The notes: generated from the letters alone by a model not told the origin. 5,681 nucleotides of DNA from Prevotellaceae bacterium (GCA_031275145.1 JAISPE010000057.1:1-5681); one strand, 5' to 3'. Counted from the first letter of the stretch, positions 1 to 5,474 are shown. Translations and numbers: made by a program.

Positions 1-221
1 CAACGTTCCAAAGCAATTTCGTCGATACATTCACCTTTATTAAAAAAATGACGGGGCGCATCAATATGCGTTCCCTGATGCGTCGAAGTAGTGAGACGCG
101 AAAGATTGTAACCCAAGGTCTCCAGTGTACAGTGCCACGTGATCGCAAATTTCGGATCCATCGGCATAGTCGGCGCTCCATTAAACATCGGCGCCGTCAA
201 ATCAATTATCTTTTTCATCAT
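1..221 (-). CDS. Cyclase / kynurenine-formamidase-like metal hydrolase, N-terminal part (runs off the window)
   Basis: The minus strand reads open from an ATG at 221 (a second ATG at 218) to the window edge, giving 73 residues and an incomplete codon. The protein begins MMKKIIDLTAPMFNGAP. It contains STHQGTHIDAPRHF, with H48, H52, D54 and H58 in the H-x3-H-x-D-x3-H spacing of the cyclase family (Pfam Cyclase), where these residues bind divalent metal (zinc in bacterial kynurenine formamidase, KynB) and provide the catalytic histidine. Members hydrolyse amides or lactones such as N-formylkynurenine. The substrate here cannot be told from this fragment. A family member would be roughly 200-plus residues, so about two thirds lies outside the window. 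No Shine-Dalgarno is visible; the leader is A/T-rich and runs straight into the hairpin repeat starting at 235. The family call is firm, the exact function is not. Confidence 0.85.
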   Translation of the reverse strand, partial: MMKKIIDLTAPMFNGAPTMPMDPKFAITWHCTLETLGYNLSRLTTSTHQGTHIDAPRHFFNKGECIDEIALER

Positions 222-234
222 TCTATTTATTTTT

Positions 235-358
235 GATTTTAGATTTACGATTTACGATTTACGATTTACGATTTACGATTTTTTGCTTGCGCACGATTGT
301 TTGTTAATCACATCGTGCGTAAGCAAAATCTAAAATCGTAAATCTAAAATCGTAAATC
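235..358. repeat. Long hairpin repeat, copy 1 (heptamer arms around a palindromic core)
   Basis: The centre is an inverted repeat: 281-297 pairs with 312-328 over 17 positions with one G·T wobble (289/320), leaving a 14-nt loop (298-311). Both arms extend outwards in 7-bp units. The left arm has one GATTTTA (235-241) and five GATTTAC (242-276); the right arm has the complementary units TAAAATC and GTAAATC alternating twice (331-358). The 48-bp core (281-328) matches copy 2 at 795-842 with one difference and in the same orientation. No T-tract follows the stem on either strand, so it is not a standard terminator. It fills the gap between the cyclase start and the S23-family stop codon. Confidence 0.9.
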
Positions 359-368
359 ATAAATAAAT

Positions 369-731
369 CTATTTTATTTTTGATTGAATTGTTTTAATAG
401 ATGCAACAACAATTGACAGAATTTCATTAATCTCTGTTTTTATTGTTTCCAGACTTTCCGAAGGCAGTAGTTTTGCTTCTTCGATAATTTCAAGCCAATA
501 CAAAGTTTCATCTGTTTCTTCTTCTACAATTTTGAGCTTGTTAAGAAAATCCGGTACAGATTTTGCCCGACAAGCCGCTCTGTAATTTGCCCCGATAGAA
601 GTAGCGCTACGAACTATTTGTTTGGAAATAACCCACGAAGATGTTTTCTGTGGCAATAAATCAATCAATTGGATGATCTTTATTCCAACCTTTTTCGTTC
701 TGTTTTTTATCTGTTCTGTCATTACATTCAT
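369..731 (-). CDS. Four-helix-bundle protein of the S23 / 23S rRNA intervening-sequence protein family
   Basis: This 120-residue protein shows the family hallmark across residues 38-83: QIVRSATSIGANYRA followed by KIVEEETDETLYWLEII. It is predicted to be all alpha-helical, with four helices and no signal peptide or membrane segment. The length is usual for the family. Relatives were first found encoded by insertions in 23S rRNA genes, and the fold is shared with Avd, the accessory protein of diversity-generating retroelements. Free-standing members are common in Bacteroidota and have no settled biochemical role. No reverse transcriptase, template repeat or rRNA sequence is visible here, so neither role is supported. 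The start at 731 lies at a 19-bp tandem duplication; M4 at 722 (MTEQIKNRTKK) is an equally credible start. The stop lies about 10 bp from hairpin copy 1, and hairpin copy 2 lies just upstream of the gene, so it is bracketed by the repeat. Confidence 0.88.
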   Translation of the reverse strand: MNVMTEQIKNRTKKVGIKIIQLIDLLPQKTSSWVISKQIVRSATSIGANYRAACRAKSVPDFLNKLKIVEEETDETLYWLEIIEEAKLLPSESLETIKTEINEILSIVVASIKTIQSKIK

Positions 732-768
732 ACAATTTATTTTTTGATTTACAATTTATTTTTTGATT
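731..768. repeat. 19-bp perfect tandem duplication at the start of the S23-family gene
   Basis: TACAATTTATTTTTTGATT occurs at 731-749 and again directly at 750-768. The first copy includes the first base of the start codon complement, so the duplication forms the immediate leader of the minus-strand gene. The second copy runs into the GATTTAC units of hairpin copy 2. A similar ATTTATTTTTGATTT string precedes copy 1 near 225-239, so homology between the two repeat copies extends a little beyond the hairpin. Confidence 0.9.
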
Positions 769-873
769 TACGATTTACGATTTTAGATTTTAGATTTTGC
801 TTGCGCACGACTGTTTGTTAATCACATCGTGCGTAAGCAAAAATCTAAAATCGTAAATCTAAAATCGTAAATT
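765..873. repeat. Long hairpin repeat, copy 2
   Basis: This is a direct copy of the repeat at 235-358. The core stem is 795-810 with 827-842, and the loop (811-826) differs from copy 1 by one base (T to C at 811). The left arm is built of GATTTAC twice (765-778) and GATTTTA twice (779-792). The right arm carries the alternating TAAAATC / GTAAATC units at 846-873 and differs from copy 1 by one inserted A and the last base. Both arms together form an inverted repeat of roughly 50 bp per arm. The last heptamer overlaps the stop codon of the PstS-like gene (872-874), so the repeat abuts that gene with no spare sequence. Confidence 0.9.
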
Positions 874-1924
874 ACTGTATCGGGCAATAACCGGTTTTTT
901 CAACTATATACTGTCCCTGTTTTGAAATTATCCAGTCCAAAAATTGCAGTACATTGGGTTTGTTGTTCTCCAGCAATGTGACGGCAAAGAATTGAGAAAC
1001 CAATGGATATTTTTCTTCTTTGACTGTTTCCGGATCCGGATATACACCGTTTATCTTTAATATTTTGACACTTTCATTTTTGAGCATTTCCCTGACGTAA
1101 AACCGGAAAGAATAACCGACAGCATTACCGTAATTGGCATAATCGGCTGTTTGGGATACAATTCCACTCATCATGCCTACAACATCTTCACCGGGAGGTT
1201 TCATAATTGTTTTTCCCTGCATAAAACGGATAAAAGCTGTCTGACTGCCACTGTTTTCATTCCGCTGAAAGGGGCGAATGGATTCGTCGTTACCTCCGAC
1301 ATCTTTCCAGTTTGTTATTTCTCCGGAATAAATCGCCTGCAGCTGCTCAACTGTTAAATTATCCACCGGATTGTCTGCATTAACAAAAAATACAAAAGCT
1401 TCTTTCCCGACGGGCGTGTAGCGAAAAGTTACACCGGCTTTTTTCGCTGCCTCCAGCTGTTCAGTGGAAGGTGAAGCGACAAATATCACATCTGCCGATT
1501 TATTGATGAGCCGCATGTACGAACGGATGGTGTTGCTGCAAACCACTTCACTACCGTATAGACTGTATTTTTTCTTTGGATATACCGCCTGTGCAAATGC
1601 CGAATACAGCGGATAAAGCGCCGTAGCCCCGTCAAGAACAGGCAAATCTGTTTCTATCTTCAACGTAGACAGCGTATCCGGAACAACAGCCCGCGTATTT
1701 TTAGCATACGGAGCATATAAATTCAAATCAACTGTATTCTCCCGTATTCTGAGAATATTTCTATCATACGTATTTCCCGTTTTATGAGCAGCACACGATG
1801 CTGTCAACAGCAATAAAACAATCATTACAGTCTGTCCGAGGCGTCGCAAAAAACAGACAGCCTGCTCCCGTATTTCTTGCAGCGAGGACATTGTGACATA
1901 TTTATATTCTGAATTTTCAATCAT
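872..1924 (-). CDS. PstS-like phosphate-family substrate-binding lipoprotein, orphan
   Basis: The 350-residue protein has a basic stretch (FLRRLG), a hydrophobic segment (about 31-43) and a lipobox-like LTASC with Cys44, so it should be an exported lipoprotein. The mature part matches the PstS-like periplasmic-binding fold: a ligand loop at DGATALYPLYSAFA (98-111), VGKEAFVFFVNADNPVDNLT then IYSGEITNWKDVGG (172-211), and the QRNENSGSQTAF segment (220-231), which corresponds to the R-x-x-x-SGT ligand motif of PstS. The likely ligand is phosphate or a similar oxyanion. No pstC, pstA, pstB or phoU is adjacent. The start at 1924 leaves a leader of about 16 nt from the predicted promoter; M12 at 1891 gives a more usual signal peptide (Cys33) and may be the true start. 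Neither has a Shine-Dalgarno. The stop codon touches hairpin copy 2. Confidence 0.85.
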   Translation of the reverse strand: MIENSEYKYVTMSSLQEIREQAVCFLRRLGQTVMIVLLLLTASCAAHKTGNTYDRNILRIRENTVDLNLYAPYAKNTRAVVPDTLSTLKIETDLPVLDGATALYPLYSAFAQAVYPKKKYSLYGSEVVCSNTIRSYMRLINKSADVIFVASPSTEQLEAAKKAGVTFRYTPVGKEAFVFFVNADNPVDNLTVEQLQAIYSGEITNWKDVGGNDESIRPFQRNENSGSQTAFIRFMQGKTIMKPPGEDVVGMMSGIVSQTADYANYGNAVGYSFRFYVREMLKNESVKILKINGVYPDPETVKEEKYPLVSQFFAVTLLENNKPNVLQFLDWIISKQGQYIVEKTGYCPIQ

Positions 1925-1972
1925 TTTTATGCGATTTTATCCGGTGCAAAATTACACGAAAATTCAGAATAT
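1904..1972. promoter_or_regulatory. 15-bp perfect inverted repeat across the PstS-like promoter and start (candidate operator)
   Basis: ATATTCTGAATTTTC (1904-1918) is perfectly complementary to GAAAATTCAGAATAT (1958-1972), 54 bp centre to centre. Each arm also holds its own odd-centred palindrome, ATTC-T-GAAT (1906-1914) and ATTC-A-GAAT (1962-1970). One arm fills the spacer of the minus-strand promoter; the other lies about 25-35 nt downstream of the predicted transcription start, at the beginning of the reading frame. Such placement fits a regulator bound at two sites. Because transcription would begin between the arms, the mRNA holds only one arm and an RNA hairpin is not expected. The regulator is unknown. 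Confidence 0.55.
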
Positions 1973-1992
1973 CCAAATGCATTCCGGATAAA
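1936..1992. promoter_or_regulatory. 9-bp inverted repeat interleaved with the first
   Basis: TTTATCCGG (1936-1944) and CCGGATAAA (1984-1992) are perfectly complementary. They alternate with the 15-bp repeat arms in the order A, B, A', B'. The left arm covers the predicted start of the PstS-like transcript and the right arm lies just upstream of its -33 element. It may be a second binding site, but a 9-bp match in a 200-bp A/T-rich region is weaker evidence than the 15-bp one. Confidence 0.35.
1947..1977 (-). promoter_or_regulatory. Bacteroidota-type promoter for the PstS-like gene
   Basis: Read on the minus strand, TTTG (1977-1974) is followed after 19 bp by TAATTTTG (1954-1947), an exact match to the TTTG-N19-TAnnTTTG pattern known for the primary sigma factor of Bacteroides. 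Transcription should begin near 1940. One arm of the 15-bp inverted repeat occupies the spacer, which suggests the promoter is controlled. Confidence 0.7.
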
Positions 1993-2043
1993 GTTATTCG
2001 TATTTTTCAGGGAATAAATATCTTTACTGAGAAAATAATTCTT

Positions 2044-2051
2044 TACATTTG
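2044..2051 (+). promoter_or_regulatory. Possible -7 element for the GH30-glyA operon
   Basis: TACATTTG matches TAnnTTTG on the plus strand in the divergent gap. A good -33 TTTG at 19-21 bp is missing; the nearest is TTTA at 2023-2026 with a 17-bp spacer. The leader to the glycosidase start would be about 80 nt. No better candidate is visible in 1925-2138. Confidence 0.35.
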
Positions 2052-2138
2052 CAAAATATTCATTACCTTTACGCCCGAAAAAATGTTTTTTAATTTTAAC
2101 GATTTATTTGAGTAATAATATTATAAATGTTAATTATA

Positions 2139-3578
2139 ATGAAAAAGAATAATTTTATTTTGTCTTTGTTTTTATTTTGCGGATTATTTTTTTCCTGCAA
2201 TAAAGTTTCTGTTCAATGGGTTGTTTCCACTCCTGAATTTTCGTGGAAATCACAAAGCGCCGACAGCATTGAATTTATTAAAGGCAATACCTTTGATACG
2301 GAGGTAGACGTTTTGAATCCCAAACAGACTGTAGAGGGATTCGGCACATGCTTCAACGAGCTGGGATGGACATCTTTAAGCGTATTAAGCGAAGCCGACA
2401 GAGAAGCTGTCATGAAAGAGCTTTTCGAGCCGCGCACGGGAGCGAATTTTACCGTGTGCCGTATGCCGGTGGGCGCAAACGATTTTTCGCGCAACTGGTA
2501 TTCATACAACGAAACCGGGGGCGATTTTGAAATGAAAAATTTCAGTATCGACAATGATAAAGAGACACTTGTTCCCTTTATCAGGAACGCTCTGAAATAT
2601 AATCCCGACTTGAAGATATGGGCTTCGCCGTGGTCACCTCCCACATGGATGAAATACAATAAACACTATGCCTGCTGTCCTTCAAGTTCATTTTTTGACG
2701 AAGCATATCACAACGACATCAAGCCCGAACAGTACGGACGCGAAGGAACAAACATGTTTATTCAGGAAGACGCCTATTTCAAAGCGTATGCGCTGTATTT
2801 TTCAAAATTCATCAAAGCTTACCGTGACGAAAATATTTCGATAGCAATGGTTATGCCGCAAAACGAATTTAACTCGTGCCAGCCTTTCCCCAGCTGCACA
2901 TGGTTGTCGTCGGGACTGAACAGGTTTGTAGGCGAATATCTTGGACCGGCGATGAAAGAACTTGGCGTAGAACTGATGTTCGGAACAATGGAACGCCCGA
3001 CGCCGGCAATGGTTGATACTCTGTTGCAGGATCCGAAAAGCAGCAAGTATATTACGGGCGTCGGCTTTCAGTGGGCCGGGAAAAAGGCCGTAGCCGCAAT
3101 TCATGAAAAATATCCCGACATGAAAATATACCAGACCGAACAGGAATGTGGAAACGGAGCAAACGACTGGAGATTATGCTGTTCGTCATGGGAACTGATG
3201 AAACATTTCTTTAATAACGGAACAAACGTATATGACTATTGGAACACATCGCTCGAAGAAGGAGGAATGAGCCGCTGGGGATGGAGACAAAACTCGTTAG
3301 TCACAGTAAACAGGGCGAATAAAACCTGTAAATTCACATACGAATACTATCTTTTGAAACATCTTAGCCATTACGTGCTGCCCGGCGCTCAACGTCTTGC
3401 AACTTCCGGAACGTTTTCCAATCTCTTAGTATTCAGAAATACCGATAACAGTTATGTGCTTATGATGCATAATGATAAGGACACTGAAATCAAACCGTCA
3501 GTCAAAATCGGCGAATACGCCATTTCGGCCGTACTGAAACCCAACTCATTTAATACAATAGTAATAGCTAAAAATTAA
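2139..3578 (+). CDS. Secreted lipoprotein glycoside hydrolase, family GH30
   Basis: Retaining beta-glycosidase of the glucosylceramidase clan, acting on a glycan outside the cytoplasm. Numbering from the upstream ATG (2127, 483 residues): lipoprotein signal LFLFCGLFFSC with Cys24; VEGFGTCFNELGW (69-81) opens the TIM barrel; WASPWSPPTWMK (165-176) follows strand 4; MPQNE gives the acid/base E247; YQTEQECGNGANDW (335-348) gives the probable nucleophile E338; YDYWNTSLEEGGMSRWGWRQNS (369-390) ends the barrel. Residues from about 410 form the C-terminal beta domain. Length is normal and both catalytic glutamates are present. I prefer the ATG at 2139 because MKKNN gives a standard signal peptide. 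Family members cleave glucosylceramide, beta-1,6-glucan, xylan or other linkages; the subfamily and substrate cannot be decided here. No SusC/SusD pair or sulfatase lies in the window. glyA follows after 7 bp. Confidence 0.92.
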   Translation: MKKNNFILSLFLFCGLFFSCNKVSVQWVVSTPEFSWKSQSADSIEFIKGNTFDTEVDVLNPKQTVEGFGTCFNELGWTSLSVLSEADREAVMKELFEPRTGANFTVCRMPVGANDFSRNWYSYNETGGDFEMKNFSIDNDKETLVPFIRNALKYNPDLKIWASPWSPPTWMKYNKHYACCPSSSFFDEAYHNDIKPEQYGREGTNMFIQEDAYFKAYALYFSKFIKAYRDENISIAMVMPQNEFNSCQPFPSCTWLSSGLNRFVGEYLGPAMKELGVELMFGTMERPTPAMVDTLLQDPKSSKYITGVGFQWAGKKAVAAIHEKYPDMKIYQTEQECGNGANDWRLCCSSWELMKHFFNNGTNVYDYWNTSLEEGGMSRWGWRQNSLVTVNRANKTCKFTYEYYLLKHLSHYVLPGAQRLATSGTFSNLLVFRNTDNSYVLMMHNDKDTEIKPSVKIGEYAISAVLKPNSFNTIVIAKN

Positions 3579-3585
3579 ACAGCGA

Positions 3586-4863
3586 ATGCAAACAGATAAT
3601 CGAATATTTGAATTAATAAGTGAAGAACGGGAAAGGCAAACAGCGGGTATAGAGCTGATTGCCTCGGAGAATTTTGTGAGCGAACAGGTACTTAAAGCCA
3701 TGGGATCGGTCCTGACAAACAAATATGCCGAAGGCTATCCGGGAGCAAGATATTACGGAGGCTGCGAGGTTGTAGACCAGTCGGAACAGCTGGCTATCGA
3801 CCGTGTCTGCCAGCTGTTTGACGCCAAATATGCAAATGTCCAGCCACATTCGGGAGCACAGGCAAACATGGCGGTATTTCTGGCATGTCTGAAACCGGGA
3901 GACACATTTATGGGACTTGATTTGTCGCATGGAGGACATTTGACGCACGGCTCGGGAGTTAACATTTCGGGAATGTGGTTCAAACCGGTTTCATACGGCG
4001 TAAACGAAGACGGGCTGATAGATTACGATGCCATGGAAAAGACGGCTCTGGAACATAAACCCAAACTGATTGTGGGCGGAGCGTCTGCATATTCAAGAGA
4101 ATGGGACTATGCCCGAATGAGAAACATTGCCGATAAAACAGGCGCTCTGCTGATGGTTGATATGGCTCATCCTGCCGGACTTATTGCCGCCGGACTTTTG
4201 GACAGTCCGCTGAAACACGCCCATATCGTTACATCTACTACCCACAAAACACTGAGAGGCCCTCGAGGAGGCATTATCCTGATGAATGAAGATTTCGAAA
4301 ACCCGTGGAATCTTAAAACCCCCAGGGGACAGATAAAACCGATGTCGCAGATACTTAATTCCGCAGTCTTCCCGGGAATACAGGGAGGCCCTCTGGAACA
4401 TGTTATTGCAGCCAAGGCGGTGTCGTTTTTCGAAGCGCTTCAGCCGGAATATAAAGAATATCAGCTGCAGGTGAAAAAGAATGCTGCCGCTATGGCTAAC
4501 GCTCTTACCGGCAAAGGATACAAAGTTGTTTCCGGAGGAACGGACAACCATCTGATGCTCGTGGATTTGCGGTCAAAATTCCCTGACCTGACCGGCAAAC
4601 AGGCGGAAAAGGTTTTAGTTGAAACCGATATTACAGCCAATAAGAACATGGTGCCTTTTGACAGCCGGTCGCCTTTCCAGACTTCCGGGCTGCGGTTTGG
4701 CACGGCTGCTGTCACAACAAGAGGCTTAAAAGAAAATGATATGGAAAATATAGTACTCTTTATCGATAAGGTTTTAACAAATACTGAAAATAAACACATA
4801 CTCCAAAATGTTAAAAAAGAAGTAAATATGTTGATGAAACCACTAAATCTTTTTGCATGGTAA
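3586..4863 (+). CDS. glyA: Serine hydroxymethyltransferase
   Basis: Cytoplasmic PLP enzyme that interconverts serine plus tetrahydrofolate and glycine plus 5,10-methylene-tetrahydrofolate, the main source of one-carbon units. The 425-residue protein is full length. Visible landmarks: GIELIASENFVS (21-32), YAEGYPGARYYGG (47-59), QPHSGAQAN (86-94), the cofactor-binding VDMAHPAGL (191-199, D192 and H195), the PLP lysine K221 in VTSTTHKTLRGPRGG, and R370 in SGLRFGTAAVTTRG, which corresponds to the arginine that binds the substrate carboxylate. The start at 3586 agrees with the usual N-terminus of the family. It lies 7 bp after the GH30 stop with no Shine-Dalgarno and no clear promoter in the preceding 100 bp, so read-through from the glycosidase gene is likely. 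No strong terminator follows; a small-RNA promoter begins 8 bp after the stop. Confidence 0.98.
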   Translation: MQTDNRIFELISEERERQTAGIELIASENFVSEQVLKAMGSVLTNKYAEGYPGARYYGGCEVVDQSEQLAIDRVCQLFDAKYANVQPHSGAQANMAVFLACLKPGDTFMGLDLSHGGHLTHGSGVNISGMWFKPVSYGVNEDGLIDYDAMEKTALEHKPKLIVGGASAYSREWDYARMRNIADKTGALLMVDMAHPAGLIAAGLLDSPLKHAHIVTSTTHKTLRGPRGGIILMNEDFENPWNLKTPRGQIKPMSQILNSAVFPGIQGGPLEHVIAAKAVSFFEALQPEYKEYQLQVKKNAAAMANALTGKGYKVVSGGTDNHLMLVDLRSKFPDLTGKQAEKVLVETDITANKNMVPFDSRSPFQTSGLRFGTAAVTTRGLKENDMENIVLFIDKVLTNTENKHILQNVKKEVNMLMKPLNLFAW

Positions 4864-4870
4864 TATTTAT

Positions 4871-4903
4871 TTTGGAAGATATTCGAAAATATATATATCT
4901 TTG
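4871..4903 (+). promoter_or_regulatory. Bacteroidota-type promoter driving a small RNA
   Basis: TTTG (4871-4874), a 21-bp spacer and TATCTTTG (4896-4903) match the phylum promoter consensus exactly. It faces right, but the next protein gene to the right is on the opposite strand, so the transcript should be non-coding. Initiation is expected near 4909. The spacer includes a short A/T stem (ATATT-CGAA-AATAT, 4880-4893), too weak to call a glyA terminator. Confidence 0.75.
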
Positions 4904-4908
4904 CGCTT

Positions 4909-5061
4909 TAATTTTTGTAGCTAAGTTGGGTTTATAATTTGTGAAAGAAGATTATTGATTGTACTCTAAGAGGGGCATCTTCCATGGGAAACTTCTCATA
5001 TTTTGTTTCAACCCTATTTTATTTTATTTTCTCCTTGATGCCTCTCTTTTTTTCTTTTTTT
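4909..5061 (+). ncRNA. Stand-alone small RNA, possibly 6S-like (Bacteroidales-1 type)
   Basis: The gap between glyA and the convergent HU-like gene has no credible reading frame, but it has a consensus promoter, pairing potential and a terminator. One fold is an irregular rod: GGGTT (4928-4932) with AACCC (5010-5014), GTGA (4941-4944) with TCAT (4996-4999), and GAAG (4947-4950) with CTTC (4992-4995). It encloses small hairpins CTC-TAA-GAG (4964-4972) and TTCC-ATG-GGAA (4980-4990). A second pairing joins 4968-4979 to 5037-5048. The size of about 150 nt, the phylum promoter and the terminator recall the Bacteroidales-1 motif, which I remember as a candidate 6S RNA (RNA polymerase regulator) of this order. 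That identity rests on architecture, not on a sequence match I could check. It does not look like tmRNA, RNase P RNA or SRP RNA. The ends are predicted. Confidence 0.6.
4968..5061 (+). terminator. Intrinsic terminator of the small RNA (long-loop 12-bp stem plus T-tracts)
   Basis: AAGAGGGGCATC (4968-4979) pairs with GATGCCTCTCTT (5037-5048) over 12 bp with a single G·U. The 3' arm merges into T-tracts at 5047-5053 and 5055-5061. The loop is unusually long (57 nt) and itself foldable. Formation of this stem competes with the rod fold of the same RNA or makes a pseudoknot with it. It would also stop read-through from glyA before the HU-like gene. Confidence 0.55.
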
Positions 5062-5078
5062 GATACTGCAAATTCTGA

Positions 5079-5474
5079 TTATTTAGCCGGCAGACGTTGA
5101 AACTTGAAGCCGCTGTGTTTCAGAAGCGCTTTCGAGGTTTTGAAAACTATTTTTTTCAACCGTATGGATTCGGCGCGAATGTCGTGCTGTTCCTGTGCCT
5201 CGCGTACTGCTTCCGCGCTCACCGAAAATGTACCGAACCCGTCAATACACACGTTGTTACCCTCGCTCAGTTCGCGGAGAATGCCCTGTACAAACATCTT
5301 GGCTGCGGTTTCCACTTCAAAGGCGTTGAACGAAGTGCCTTCTGCCACACTGGCGCACAAAGTTTCCAACCCGACCGTTTTCTTGCGGATAATGCGCGGA
5401 AAAAGTCCCCGTTTGCGGCTCTCTCCGGAGTTCAGATTATCCGTCTGTTCGTCCAGTCTGTAATATATACTCAT
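5079..5474 (-). CDS. HU-like (histone-like, HU-HIG type) DNA-binding protein
   Basis: The 131-residue protein fits the Bacteroidota HU-related family: an N-terminal MSIYYRLDEQ strand, a basic stretch SRKRGLFPRIIRKK (19-32), the helical dimer region with LETLCASVAEGTSFNAFEVETAAKMFVQGILREL (36-69), the HU signature VCIDGFGTFSVSAE (75-88), a disordered polar turn, and a C-terminal segment ESIRLKKIVFKTSKALLKHSGFKFQ (102-126). In ordinary HU the region after the GFG motif forms the DNA-binding beta arms. Members are thought to bind or bend DNA as nucleoid proteins; specific roles are mostly unknown. The ATG at 5474 gives the family-typical N-terminus. The gene converges on the small RNA, with its stop only 18 bp from the T-tracts. 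Its leader carries the 22-bp repeat array, so autoregulation is an attractive inference. Confidence 0.85.
   Translation of the reverse strand: MSIYYRLDEQTDNLNSGESRKRGLFPRIIRKKTVGLETLCASVAEGTSFNAFEVETAAKMFVQGILRELSEGNNVCIDGFGTFSVSAEAVREAQEQHDIRAESIRLKKIVFKTSKALLKHSGFKFQRLPAK

Larger units (their letters stand above)
235..873 (-). mobile_element. Candidate unit: S23-family gene bracketed by direct hairpin repeats
   Basis: The stretch holds hairpin copy 1, the S23-family gene and hairpin copy 2, with almost no other sequence. The two cores are 514 bp apart, in the same orientation and 47 of 48 bases identical. That identity is high for non-coding DNA and suggests recent duplication or homogenisation. 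No transposase, RAYT-type enzyme or obvious target-site duplication is visible, so movement would need help from elsewhere in the genome. Calling this mobile is an inference. The alternative is that the hairpin is an independently dispersed REP-like repeat that happens to flank the gene. Confidence 0.35.

Noticed and set aside
242..276. Tandem GATTTAC units as a possible CRISPR array
   Set aside because: The 7-bp units have no spacers and no cas genes are nearby; they form one arm of an inverted repeat.
139..333. Plus-strand reading frame of 64 residues ending in repeats like RFTIYDLRFTIYDF
   Set aside because: It runs antisense to the cyclase gene and then through the GATTTAC heptamers; the peptide repeat is only the translated DNA repeat.
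369..731. Avd of a diversity-generating retroelement, or an rRNA intervening sequence
   Set aside because: There is no reverse transcriptase, no template/variable repeat pair and no 23S rRNA sequence in the window; only the protein fold is shared.
795..842. Hairpin copy 2 as the terminator of the PstS-like gene
   Set aside because: The stem is strong, but on the minus strand it is followed by AAAATCTAAAATC rather than a T-tract, and the same hairpin recurs elsewhere. It may still impede transcription.
2213..2659. Minus-strand open frame of 148 residues inside the GH30 gene
   Set aside because: It is a shadow of the coding strand with no family motif; the GH30 frame is intact with both catalytic glutamates. 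The other antisense frames inside GH30 and glyA were rejected for the same reason.
2245..3578. Glycosidase as a broken or inactive family member because PQNEF replaces the common PQNEP
   Set aside because: Glu247 itself is kept and the surrounding FPSCTW and TEQECG motifs are intact, so the residue after the acid/base is only a subgroup difference.
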